DNA of 64,000 nucleotides, from contig NZ_FOIK01000008.1 in NCBI RefSeq assembly GCF_900111565.1, forward strand, positions 1-64,000, read 5' to 3'. The position numbers were made by a program, and so were the translations under genes. Numbering within the stretch: position 1 is the stretch's first letter; each line of letters begins with the position of its first letter. The notes under the pieces were generated by a model that made no database searches, was not told the origin of the DNA, and saw nothing but the letters and a program-made list of their open reading frames with translations. The DNA comes from Paenibacillus sp. NFR01. GTDB lineage: Bacteria; Bacillota; Bacilli; Paenibacillales; Paenibacillaceae. Positions 26,401 through 33,808 of the stretch are shown one piece after another.

Positions 26401-27705
26401 GATCGCGCCGCCGCGGATTTTAATGCATTTCATGTCCTGGCCGCCGATGTCGAGGATGAAATCGACCTCCGGCATAAACTTGGAGGCGGCCTTGTAATGG
26501 GCTACCGTCTCCACTTCGCCGCCGTCCGCCTTCAGCGCGGCCTTAATCAGCCCTTCGCCGTAGCCGGTGGCGTAGGCGCCGGCAATATAGCAGCCCTCCG
26601 GCAGGATGCGGTAAATCTCCTTCAGCGCATCGGTGACCGACTGCAGCGGGTTCCCTTTATTGCTGCCGTAAAAGGTATGTAGGATTTCATCGTCCTTGCC
26701 CGTAATGACGAGCTTCGTCGTCGTTGAACCGGCATCGATGCCGAGATAACAAGGCCCCGTGTACCCGGCCAGTTCGGCGCGGGCCGCAGACGCCCGGCCG
26801 TGGCGCTCCCGGAAGGCCGCCAGGTCCTCAGGCTGGGCGAACAGCGGCGGCAACTCCGCGTCCGCGGCACGATCCGCGGCGAAGTCGACCGCTGCGATCC
26901 GGGCAATCCAGTCGCCGAGCGGCAGTGCGAGCGGCTCGCTCTCCGCGAGCGCCGAGCCGATGGCGACGAAATACTGCGCCCGCGGCGGGAAGAGAATATC
27001 GCCTTCGTGCAGATCCAGCGTCTCGGCGAACCGTTTGCGCAGTTCCGGCAGGAAGGTCAGCGGTCCGCCCAGGAAGGCGACCTTGCCTTTGATCGGCCGG
27101 CCGCAGGCAAGTCCGCTGATCGTCTGGTTGACGATGCTCTGGAAGATCGATGCCGCGACATCCTCGCGGCGCGCGCCTTCGTTCAGGAGCGGCTGCACGT
27201 CGCTTTTGGCAAACACGCCGCAGCGGGAAGCGATCGGATAGATCCGCTCATGCTTTTCTGCAAGCGTATTCAATCCAGCAGGATCGGTCTGCAGCAGCGA
27301 GGCCATCTGGTCGATAAACGCGCCGGTGCCCCCGGCGCAGGCCGTGTTCATCCGCTGCTCGATGCCGCCGCTCAAATAAATGATTTTGGCGTCCTCGCCG
27401 CCCAGTTCGATCGCCGTATCGCACTGCGGGATCAGCTCGCTGATCGCCTTGGTACAGGCAATGACCTCCTGGACGAACGGGACGCCGCCTAGCTTGGACA
27501 GCGACAACCCCGAGGAGCCGCTGACCGTAAGCGCCGCTTCCCTGCCCGGGAACCGCTGCTGCACATCGGTCAGCAGGCTCAAAGCGGCTCGTTTTACATC
27601 GCTATAATGTCTGGCATAATCTTCATAAAGTATCGTTCCCTGCTCCATGACGACCAATTTGGCCGTCGTTGACCCGATGTCGAGCCCGATCCGCAGCATC
27701 ACCAT
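23416..27705 (-). CDS. Giant acyl-CoA dehydratase activase-like protein (two ASKHA domains, DUF2229, HgdB-like)
   Basis: A 1429-residue protein. Two BcrA/BadF/HgdC-type ATPase domains come first, each starting with a DIGSTTAKLV / IDAGSTTTKLV phosphate loop (~5-260 and ~320-580). Each carries the cluster-binding Cys region (NTACAGGTGAF and NEACSAGCGSF) and a second Cys (SRCGVF, SRCTVF). A Cys-rich segment (RCGLCANNCALTI, ~600) precedes DUF2229 and a C-terminal HgdB/2-hydroxyacyl-CoA-dehydratase-like part. The activase domains use ATP to inject an electron into radical dehydratases through a shared [4Fe-4S] cluster. No dedicated dehydratase operon surrounds it, so the substrate is unknown. It is monocistronic; the ATG lies shortly after GGTG. 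Confidence 0.88.
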   Translation of the reverse strand: MVMLRIGLDIGSTTAKLVVMEQGTILYEDYARHYSDVKRAALSLLTDVQQRFPGREAALTVSGSSGLSLSKLGGVPFVQEVIACTKAISELIPQCDTAIELGGEDAKIIYLSGGIEQRMNTACAGGTGAFIDQMASLLQTDPAGLNTLAEKHERIYPIASRCGVFAKSDVQPLLNEGARREDVAASIFQSIVNQTISGLACGRPIKGKVAFLGGPLTFLPELRKRFAETLDLHEGDILFPPRAQYFVAIGSALAESEPLALPLGDWIARIAAVDFAADRAADAELPPLFAQPEDLAAFRERHGRASAARAELAGYTGPCYLGIDAGSTTTKLVITGKDDEILHTFYGSNKGNPLQSVTDALKEIYRILPEGCYIAGAYATGYGEGLIKAALKADGGEVETVAHYKAASKFMPEVDFILDIGGQDMKCIKIRGGAIDSLMLNEACSAGCGSFLESFASALELGIGEFAAAALESAKPVNLGSRCTVFMNSKVKQVQKEGASLADLSAGLAYSVIKNALQKVIKIRNPEDLGRNIIVQGGTFYNEAVLRAFELLTGRTVVRPDIAGVMGAYGCALLAKEHAGEYGYSTLLGPDELETFTYEVSPGRCGLCANNCALTISRFPDKSFHVTGNRCERGAGGKKKKNNLPNLMQYKYERFFEYTGLAEGESVRGSVGIPRTMNMFENYPFWHTFFTALRYRVVLSPKSSKKLFESGMDTIPSESICYPAKMAHGHVQSLIGKGVDFIFYPAIVYEKKEDEAATNHFNCPVVASYPEVIRNNMDGLREGGVPLVSPFLTFDDISALIKGLSKTFTDISREEIAAAVQAGLAEAERAKNDVRTKGEETLKFLEETGTKGILLCGHPYHADPEINHGIADMITGMGLAVLTEDSVCHLDRSEGDVAVVNQWTYHARMYRAARLASGRTDLELVQLTSFGCGIDAITCDAVQEIMERHNKVYTLIKIDEISNLGAARIRLRSLMAAMREREKGNVQPQLLYKTQANVPFTKEMKETYTILAPQMSPIHFELFERVFRDAGYRLKVLETTGPQETEEGLRYVNNDACYPAIVTIGQILSALKSGDYDPNRTAVIMSQTGGGCRATNYISLLRKALKDSGLGQIPVISLNASGMENQPGFKINLKLANRLIAAACYGDLMMRLLHRFRPYEVIPGNAEELFRQGMERCKASLSNFSFREYKRLTREIVASFSRMPVTTKLKPRVGIVGEILIKFHPDANNRIIDMIEAEGGEAVMPDFLDFIFYCVYNPIYKAEQFGKSKKLGYINPMLISYLEIYRKPVKAALEQAGLAKGRENIYGLAEKASRLVSVGNQMGEGWFLTAEMMDLLDNGVNNIVCIQPFACLPNHITGRGSIKGLKELYPGANISAIDYDAGVSVVNQANRIKLMMSIAKGLDTGSEKPRQQAAGRIKPALGEIVGSTL

Positions 27706-27822
27706 GAAATCACCATGCCTTGCTCAAAATTTGAAGTAATTATGAGGCAACTATATCATGAGTGCGCCCGATAGAGGCTGTTAAAAATGTTACAGACAAT
27801 ACCAATAATTTACTATCATACT

Positions 27823-28293
27823 TTAATATTTCGCAATTTCCTCCAGAATTGCCGCCACATGGCCTTTAACCCGCACGTTCCGCCATTCTGCCTGCAGCTT
27901 GCCCTCTTCATCGATTAGAAAGGTCGAACGGACGAGGCCCATATACTCACGGCCGTACAGTTTTTTCAGCTGCCAGACGCCGAACATCTCGCAGACGTTA
28001 TGGTCCTCGTCGGACAAAAGCGGAAACGGCAGGCGGTTCTTGGCGATAAATTTGGCATGGGATGCCGGAGGGTCCAGGCTGATACCGAGAATCGCGGCGC
28101 CCCGGGCCAAAATCCGCTCATGGGCGTCGCGAAAATCGCATGCCTCCTGCGTACAGGCCGGGGTCATATTTTTCGGGTAGAAATAAAGCACGACCTTACG
28201 GCCTCTGTATTCGCTTATAGCAATCGTCCGTCCCTCCGAGGACGGCAGGGCAAACTCCGGAACCGGCTCGCCGATCTGCGGCTTATTCATCAA
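27823..28293 (-). CDS. bcp: Thiol peroxidase of the BCP/PrxQ family
   Basis: A 156-residue peroxiredoxin with peroxidatic Cys47 and resolving Cys52 in TPACTQEACDFRD, the atypical two-Cys PrxQ arrangement. It reduces hydroperoxides using thioredoxin in the cytoplasm. Length is normal. It is divergently transcribed from the LCP gene. Confidence 0.95.
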   Translation of the reverse strand: MMNKPQIGEPVPEFALPSSEGRTIAISEYRGRKVVLYFYPKNMTPACTQEACDFRDAHERILARGAAILGISLDPPASHAKFIAKNRLPFPLLSDEDHNVCEMFGVWQLKKLYGREYMGLVRSTFLIDEEGKLQAEWRNVRVKGHVAAILEEIAKY

Positions 28294-28336
28294 TCACCAC
28301 TCCTATGTACGACTATTTTGTATAAATATTCCGAAA

Positions 28337-28365
28337 TTGCGCGTATTCCCAAAAGAAATTATAAT
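28337..28365 (+). promoter_or_regulatory. SigA promoter of the LCP gene
   Basis: TTGCGC (28337-28342), 17-nt spacer, TATAAT (28360-28365), 32 nt before the start codon. Confidence 0.75.
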
Positions 28366-28397
28366 AGAGAGAATGTGAATGCGAAAGGAAGAACGAA

Positions 28398-29468
28398 ATG
28401 CCACCAAGAAAGAAACGGCACGCAAAGGCCGGCAAATCGAAAAAGAAACCGCTGCTCTGGACTCTTCTTATTCTTCTACTATTGATTGCCGGCGGAGCTG
28501 CCATCTATTTCTCCTCTCTTGTAAACTCGCTTGGCGATATGCAAAAGGAAGGCGACAATTCGCCGTTCCAAAGCGTAGCGAACACCGACATTCAGGAGCC
28601 TGAGGCGCCGAAGTGGGAAGGCAAGGAGCCCGTAAACATTTTGCTCATGGGCGTCGATGCACGCGGCGTCAAGAAGGGCGAGGTTCCCCGCTCCGATACG
28701 ATGCTGGTTGCTTCGCTGGATCCGGTGAAGAAAAAGTTCTACGTCTTCTCCATTCTCCGGGATACTTACGTTGATGTTCCAGAGCATGGCAAGGAACGCA
28801 TCAATACCGCGATTACCCATGGACCCAATACGGCAATGCAGGCAGTCGGCGATTTGCTCGGCATTCCGATTCAATATTATGTCTATACCGACTTCCAGGG
28901 ATTCATCAAGCTGGTCGATGCCGTCGGCGGTATCGATTATGAAGTGGAAAAAGACATGGTGTATAAGACGACTGCGGATGGTCCGGAATACGATATCGAC
29001 CTGAAAGCCGGTTATCAGCATCTGGACGGCAATAAGGCGCTGCAATACGTGCGCTTCCGCCATGATGCAACCTCCGACTTTACCCGTACGGAACGCCAGC
29101 GCGGCTTCCTGAAGGCCGTGGCGGACAAAGTCATCAGCACCACGTCGATTCTTAAGCTGCCGAATATCCTGAAGCAGGTTACGCCTTACATCGACACGAA
29201 CCTCGGTCTGGACGATATGTGGAAGCTGGCCAGCGTCGGCTACGACAGCTCCATGGGCGGCAGCGAGCAGATTCCGCCGATGGACCTGCTCGCCGAAGAG
29301 CGGACCGACGGCGGGGCTTCGGTCATCGGCGTCAAAGACGAAGATGCCCTCAAGCAATTCGTCCAGGATACGATGGCCGATCCGGTGCCAAGCGCTTCTC
29401 CGGAAGCCTCTCCGGGCAGCGATTCCGCCGGCGGCAACACAGGTTCCACGAATTCCACCGGTAATTAG
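28398..29468 (+). CDS. LytR-CpsA-Psr (LCP) cell-wall ligase
   Basis: A 356-residue membrane-anchored protein: basic N-terminus, one membrane helix (~19-38), LCP domain (~70-270) with the conserved NILLMGVDARG, RSDTMLVAS, RDTYVDVP, RINTA and RFRHD motifs that bind polyprenyl pyrophosphate, and a Ser/Gly/Asn-rich tail. LCP enzymes attach teichoic acid or other glycopolymers from undecaprenyl carriers to peptidoglycan outside the cell. ATG after GAAAGGAAG. A long hairpin follows. Confidence 0.95.
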   Translation: MPPRKKRHAKAGKSKKKPLLWTLLILLLLIAGGAAIYFSSLVNSLGDMQKEGDNSPFQSVANTDIQEPEAPKWEGKEPVNILLMGVDARGVKKGEVPRSDTMLVASLDPVKKKFYVFSILRDTYVDVPEHGKERINTAITHGPNTAMQAVGDLLGIPIQYYVYTDFQGFIKLVDAVGGIDYEVEKDMVYKTTADGPEYDIDLKAGYQHLDGNKALQYVRFRHDATSDFTRTERQRGFLKAVADKVISTTSILKLPNILKQVTPYIDTNLGLDDMWKLASVGYDSSMGGSEQIPPMDLLAEERTDGGASVIGVKDEDALKQFVQDTMADPVPSASPEASPGSDSAGGNTGSTNSTGN

Positions 29469-29493
29469 ATCAAACAATTTTAAGCAGCAGGCT

Positions 29494-29537
29494 GAACGGG
29501 CGAACGGCGGCGGAAATGACCGCCGGTTCGCCCGTTC
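29494..29537 (+). terminator. Long hairpin between the LCP gene and hemL
   Basis: GAACGGGCGAAC-GGCGG pairs with CCGCC-GGTTCGCCCGTTC, a 17-bp stem with one bulge. It is followed by CCCTTGCC rather than a U-tract, so it may be an imperfect terminator or a processing hairpin. The hemL start is 33 nt downstream. Confidence 0.55.
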
Positions 29538-29569
29538 CCTTGCCTGTAATCCCCGAAAGGATGATAACC

Positions 29570-30886
29570 ATGAACCGCAGCACCTCGGAGCAATTGTATC
29601 AGGAAGCTTTACAGCACATCGTCGGAGGGGTGAACAGCCCTTCGCGCTCTTATAAAGCCGTCGGAGGCGGCGCGCCTGTATTCATGAAACGGGCCGCAGG
29701 CTCCCATTTCTTCGACGAGGACGGCAATGAATTTATCGACTACCTGGCCGCCTACGGCCCGATTATTACCGGCCATGCCCATCCGCATATTACGGCGGCG
29801 ATTTCCGAAGCCGCGGCGAACGGCGTGCTGTACGGCACCCCGACGGCGCTCGAGATCAAGCTCGCCAAAATGCTGAAGGAAGCCATCCCTTCGATGGATA
29901 AGGTCCGTTTCGTCAACTCCGGCACGGAAGCGGTCATGACGACGATCCGCGTGGCCCGCGCCTATACGAAGCGCAGCAAAATCATTAAATTCGCCGGCTG
30001 CTACCACGGCCATTCCGACCTCGTGCTGGTGGCCGCCGGTTCCGGCCCGTCCACGCTGGGCATCCCGGACAGCGCCGGCGTGCCCGGCAGCATCGCCCAG
30101 GAGGTCATTACCGTACCGTTCAATGACCTGGACGGTCTGCGCGAAGCGCTGAACACCTGGGGCAGCGATGTGGCCGCCGTTATGGTCGAGCCGATCGTCG
30201 GCAATTTCGGCATGGTCATGCCGAAGCCGGGCTTTCTTGAAGGGCTGTGCAAGCTGACCCGGGCGAACGGCTCCCTCGTAATCTACGATGAGGTCATCAC
30301 GGCCTTCCGTTTCCATTACGGCTCCGCGCAAACATACGCCGGACTCAATAATCATGCGGAGATTGCTCCGGACCTGACCGCTCTAGGTAAAATCATCGGC
30401 GGCGGCCTGCCGATCGGCGCTTACGGCGGCAGCAAAGAAGTGATGGAGCAGGTAGCTCCGCTGGGACCGGCCTACCAGGCGGGCACGATGGCCGGCAACC
30501 CGGCGTCGATCTCGTCGGGCATCGCCTGCCTTGAGGTTCTGCAGGGCAGTGGCGTCTACGAGGAAATGGAGCGCTTGGCCATTCGCCTGACCGACGGGCT
30601 GCAGGCTTCGGCCGACCGCCACGGCATTCCGCTGACGATCAACCGGATTCGCGGCGCGTTCTCCACACATTTCTGCAATCATCCGATTACGAATTACGAC
30701 GAAGCGCAGGACACCGACGGCGAGCTGTTCGCCAGCTTTTTCCGGCACCTGCTGAACCGGGGCATCAACCTGGCTCCGTCCAAATACGAGGCCTGGTTCC
30801 TGACGACGGCACACACCGACGCCGATATTGATGTTACGCTTGAAGCGGCAGAGGCTTCCTTCGCGGCCATGGCGTCCGAACGCTAA
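29570..30886 (+). CDS. hemL: Glutamate-1-semialdehyde 2,1-aminomutase
   Basis: A 438-residue PLP enzyme making 5-aminolevulinate from glutamate-1-semialdehyde in the C5 tetrapyrrole pathway. Visible features: HIVGGVNSPSRSYKAVGGG N-terminus, FVNSGTEAVMTTIRVAR, YDEVITAFR, and the PLP lysine in GKIIGGGLPIGAYGG. The ATG at 29570 is chosen because GAAAGGATG precedes it and the protein then aligns with the family; the open frame to 29516 encodes an unrelated extension. It stands apart from other hem genes, as the second Bacillus copy (GsaB) does, so it could be either paralogue. Confidence 0.95.
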   Translation: MNRSTSEQLYQEALQHIVGGVNSPSRSYKAVGGGAPVFMKRAAGSHFFDEDGNEFIDYLAAYGPIITGHAHPHITAAISEAAANGVLYGTPTALEIKLAKMLKEAIPSMDKVRFVNSGTEAVMTTIRVARAYTKRSKIIKFAGCYHGHSDLVLVAAGSGPSTLGIPDSAGVPGSIAQEVITVPFNDLDGLREALNTWGSDVAAVMVEPIVGNFGMVMPKPGFLEGLCKLTRANGSLVIYDEVITAFRFHYGSAQTYAGLNNHAEIAPDLTALGKIIGGGLPIGAYGGSKEVMEQVAPLGPAYQAGTMAGNPASISSGIACLEVLQGSGVYEEMERLAIRLTDGLQASADRHGIPLTINRIRGAFSTHFCNHPITNYDEAQDTDGELFASFFRHLLNRGINLAPSKYEAWFLTTAHTDADIDVTLEAAEASFAAMASER

Positions 30887-30914
30887 GCAAGAGCTGTATA
30901 TTCTGCCGGCTCAT

Positions 30915-30966
30915 CAAAAATCCCGCTCTTCCTCCGGATTTCCGGAAAGAAGGGCGGGATTTTTTT
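30915..30966. terminator. Bidirectional terminator between hemL and def
   Basis: AATCCCGC...GCGGGATT outer stem with an inner TCCGGA-TTTCCGGA arm, AAAAA on the left and TTTTTTT on the right. It serves the convergent hemL and def genes. Confidence 0.93.
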
Positions 30967-31010
30967 GCGGATGCGTTGCTGCGACCCGCCTAGGCAGCGG
31001 ACCGCTGCGT

Positions 31011-31610
31011 TTATTTGCGCAAATCGTAAAGACTCCGGATCTCCACGCCTTGCGGAAGCTTAAACGGATGCTCGGCATTGATCCGGTCATAGAACATGAC
31101 GCCGTCCAAGTGGTCCAGTTCATGCTGGAATACGATGGCCTGATAGCCCTTGAAGCGTTTGACCACTTCCTTGCCGTTCAGATCGTAGCCTTTGACCTTT
31201 ACCGACTCGTAACGCGGCACAAAACCTTCGACCGGGCGGTCCACCGACAGGCAGCCTTCGCTTTCCGGCAAATAAATCATGGATACGGAATGGCTGACGA
31301 TTTTGGGATTCACCCAGTAATGCTCGACAATGTCGCCCTTCTCATTGTTCAAATACGTCACGAACATCCGCTTCGCTACGCCGATCTGGTTAGCGGATAA
31401 CCCGATCCCCGAACGGAGCTTGTATTTGGCCGACAACTCGGGATCCTGGCTGTTCTTCAAAAACTGCATCATCGCCAGCAGCGTCTCCCGGTCCTCCTGC
31501 TTCAGAGGCACCGGAACCGGCTCGGCAACCTGCCGGAGTACCGGGCCTCCTTCTCTCACGATATCGTCCATCGTAATGATGTAATCGGCTGTAAATCTGG
31601 AATTCGTCAA
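31011..31610 (-). CDS. def: Peptide deformylase
   Basis: A ~199-residue metalloenzyme removing the formyl group from nascent proteins. The three motifs are intact: GIGLSANQIG (usually GxGLAAxQ), EGCLSVD with the metal Cys, and QHELDHLDG with the two metal His. The insertion between motifs 1 and 2 fits the Gram-positive type 2 class. The start is proposed as TTG 31610, with GGAGG 6 nt upstream; the open frame to 31661 lacks such a site. The next Met gives DDIVREGG, close to the usual N-terminus, so a shorter product is possible. Confidence 0.94.
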   Translation of the reverse strand: MTNSRFTADYIITMDDIVREGGPVLRQVAEPVPVPLKQEDRETLLAMMQFLKNSQDPELSAKYKLRSGIGLSANQIGVAKRMFVTYLNNEKGDIVEHYWVNPKIVSHSVSMIYLPESEGCLSVDRPVEGFVPRYESVKVKGYDLNGKEVVKRFKGYQAIVFQHELDHLDGVMFYDRINAEHPFKLPQGVEIRSLYDLRK

Positions 31611-31683
31611 ACCTTTCCTCCACCTTTGCCTGTACAGGCTGTAATCTTCTTTAGCGTTCATTTTAATGCAGTGTATGCCCGTA

Positions 31684-32955
31684 TTACGGATTGATGAATG
31701 CCGTACGCAGCTTGCTGCTGTAGTTCACGTCGAACCCGAGGCCCGTGGCAAGCGCCGCGAGCGGGAGGTACGTCTTATCTTCCTTGCCGACCCGCTGCAA
31801 AAATGCCGGCGTGGCAATGGCGACATCCGCCCCGTTGACCTTGATCGTCTTCGCGCCGATCGTGATGACCACCGTCCGGCCGCCGTAGACAATGATAGCG
31901 CTGGACGTTTTGTTGTCCCATTTGCCGGTTGCGCCGACCGCATTCAAAATATCTTTCAGCGCGAGAAAGTTCTGATTATTCCGGATTATCGGCTTGTTCG
32001 GCGTATTCAGCTCCACGCCCTTCACCACGATCGACATCGGCGCGGCGCCGGAGGTCGATACTGCGGCTGCCGGAACGCGGTATTCGCCCCATACCAGATC
32101 GGCAAACACGCGGGCGATCTCCTCATACCCGAGCTGCGTTGGATGGAAATCCGCTGCGCCTGCGCCGATGATATGCGTCAGCGATCCTTCGACCCCGGCA
32201 AAAGCTGCCGCGACATGGGCCACCTTGACGGGAGCTCCAGGCTGATTTAAGCTTTGCGCCACGGTGTCTGCGGCTTTTGTCAGCTGGGCTGCTGCATCCA
32301 TCAGCCGGCTGTACGCCGCGCCTGCGGCGATTTTTGGCGCTGGCTGGTATTGATCCGCGAGCAGCACCGTCACCTGCGGATTCACCGCCCGTATATTTTC
32401 AAGGGCACTCTTTACGTTACTGCTGTAATCGGCAAGCTTTGCCGCCAATTGGGTATTGAAGTCGGCATCGCTCAGCTCCTTCGCCTGCAGAAACAGACTG
32501 CTGACATCATTGCCGCCGATCGTAATCGTCACCAGGTCCGCATCCGCCAGCTCCAGTTTGATGTCCGGGGTTTTCGCTGCAAAGTCGCCGATCCGCGGAT
32601 CCCGCAGCCCCTGCTGGATCGCCTCTGCGCTTGTCGCCGTTCCATTCTTGATGGCTTCCGTGTAATTGCGCAGCCCCGAGGTCGTCAAGCCCAGAATGCC
32701 GTAGTTGCCAAGCTCGCTCCGGCCGTGGTACCAGCCCTGCTCAAGCAGGCGCTCGGGATAGCCGTAAGCCTTCACTGAGGGATCGGTCATGCCCGGCTCA
32801 TAACCCGCCGTAATGGAATCGCCCAGCGCGACAATGCGGAAGACGTCCGGTGCATCCGCGGCCGCAGCCGGCTTGACGCCCGGTACGGCGATCGAGGCGA
32901 GCAGCAGCACCGCGCCTGCGGCCATGCCAGATAAAGTTCTCCAAAGCTTTAACAT
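31684..32955 (-). CDS. Secreted SGNH/GDSL esterase with CuAO-type stalk domain
   Basis: A 423-residue exported protein. Signal peptide (~1-33, ending KPAAAADA), SGNH hydrolase domain (~38-280) with block I GDSITAG, block III GGNDVS and block V HPTQLGY carrying the catalytic His, then a copper-amine-oxidase-N1-like stalk (~305-423). SGNH enzymes de-esterify lipids or acetylated glycans; the substrate is unknown. ATG 32955 has GGGAGGG 6 nt upstream; the frame extends to 33006 but that part precedes the ribosome binding site. Confidence 0.9.
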   Translation of the reverse strand: MLKLWRTLSGMAAGAVLLLASIAVPGVKPAAAADAPDVFRIVALGDSITAGYEPGMTDPSVKAYGYPERLLEQGWYHGRSELGNYGILGLTTSGLRNYTEAIKNGTATSAEAIQQGLRDPRIGDFAAKTPDIKLELADADLVTITIGGNDVSSLFLQAKELSDADFNTQLAAKLADYSSNVKSALENIRAVNPQVTVLLADQYQPAPKIAAGAAYSRLMDAAAQLTKAADTVAQSLNQPGAPVKVAHVAAAFAGVEGSLTHIIGAGAADFHPTQLGYEEIARVFADLVWGEYRVPAAAVSTSGAAPMSIVVKGVELNTPNKPIIRNNQNFLALKDILNAVGATGKWDNKTSSAIIVYGGRTVVITIGAKTIKVNGADVAIATPAFLQRVGKEDKTYLPLAALATGLGFDVNYSSKLRTAFINP

Positions 32956-33056
32956 GATATCCCTCCCGGATAAATTTATCGTTTGGAATGAATCCGATTC
33001 CTTCATATTTTAGCATTGGACCGGCCGCTGCAAAAGAGGGCAGTCCGCAAGCTTAT

Positions 33057-33076
33057 CGGCTAGAGGCCTCTAGCCG
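33057..33076. repeat. Perfect 20-bp palindrome
   Basis: CGGCTAGAGGCCTCTAGCCG is fully self-complementary. It lies in the non-coding stretch 33007-33457, about 100 bp upstream of the GDSL gene start, and has no T-tract. Function unknown. Confidence 0.7.
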
Positions 33077-33200
33077 CGAGAAATCGCCATATACTGATAC
33101 CCAGATAACTTCGCACGATCCCGCCACTCGGGACGTTTGCTTGTTACGTTCTGGCAACCGGATCACTCGCCAACCTTTAGCCGCTCATGCCCAGTTGCCT

Positions 33201-33381
33201 ACGGACACCAGCGCCGTTATTTTGCCGAAAATCGCATTTTTTGCAATGTTATGGACATGAGCGCCGTTATTAGCTTCCAATCTACTGATTTCCAGCGTTA
33301 TTGAATACAATAACGGCTTTGGTGTCCGTTACAGCGGGAAATAGGCATATTTCCTATAAATAACGGCTCTCTTGTCCGTTA
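33201..33381. repeat. Symmetric array of four ~22-bp repeats (two direct, two inverted)
   Basis: Units 33201-33221 and 33251-33271 read A(C/T)GGACA-N3-GCGCCGTTATT. Units 33309-33331 and 33359-33381 are the reverse complement type, AATAACGGC-N5-TGTCCGTTA. Within each pair the starts are exactly 50 bp apart, and the pairs mirror each other about ~33290. The spacers also look loosely complementary. This resembles a degenerate long inverted repeat or MITE-like element. No ORF lies here; the remainder of 33007-33457 shows nothing recognisable. Confidence 0.8.
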
Positions 33382-33457
33382 GGATCTTCATAACCATCCC
33401 CTCTCATAGCCTGTTCGCGTTTCAGGCCTGCGCACCCTAGACGGCTGTCCGCACGGC

Positions 33458-33506
33458 AAAAAAACAGAGCAGCGTCCTCCCCATTATCGGGAGTTTCGCT
33501 GCTCTG
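33458..33506 (-). terminator. Terminator after the minus-strand operon ending in the small acidic protein
   Basis: CAGAGCAGCG (33465-33474) pairs with CGCTGCTCTG (33497-33506), with an inner CTCCC/GGGAG arm and TTTTTTT on the minus side. Confidence 0.92.
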
Positions 33507-33567
33507 CGTCTCTTAGCGGAGAGCCGGCGCAAGCACTGAAAGTCCGCCTGATGCTGTCAGCCTCCGG

Positions 33568-33795
33568 TTATTCTTCTGTACGCTTCAAATATTTGTCGTA
33601 ACGGTCATCCAGTTCTTCGGCAATTTCCCTGTATTTCCGCGTTTCTTCCGCGACCGGATCAAACCGGGTGGAAATCCGGATTTCGTACTTCGGCGATACA
33701 CGGGCCAGCTCCCGTTTGCGGCGGTCACCTTCGTCCAGTTCGCCTTCCTCCAGCAATTCGCTCAGCTTGCGTTCCAGGTCTTCGCTTTCGTTCAT
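33568..33795 (-). CDS. Small charged protein of unknown function
   Basis: A 75-residue, highly charged protein (over 40 percent D/E/K/R), with predicted helices at both ends (SEDLERKLSELLEEG and REIAEELDDRYDKYLKR) and no membrane segment or Cys. I do not recognise a family. It is supported by AAGGAG 9 nt before the ATG, by tight linkage (13 bp) to the inositol-phosphatase-family gene and by the terminator behind it. A TTG 9 nt upstream overlaps the ribosome binding site and is less likely. Confidence 0.7.
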   Translation of the reverse strand: MNESEDLERKLSELLEEGELDEGDRRKRELARVSPKYEIRISTRFDPVAEETRKYREIAEELDDRYDKYLKRTEE

Positions 33796-33808
33796 GGTTG
33801 CCAACTCC

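Noticed and set aside
33201..33381. Possible CRISPR array
   Set aside because: Only four units, half of them inverted, and spacers are not unique 30-40-mers; no cas genes nearby.
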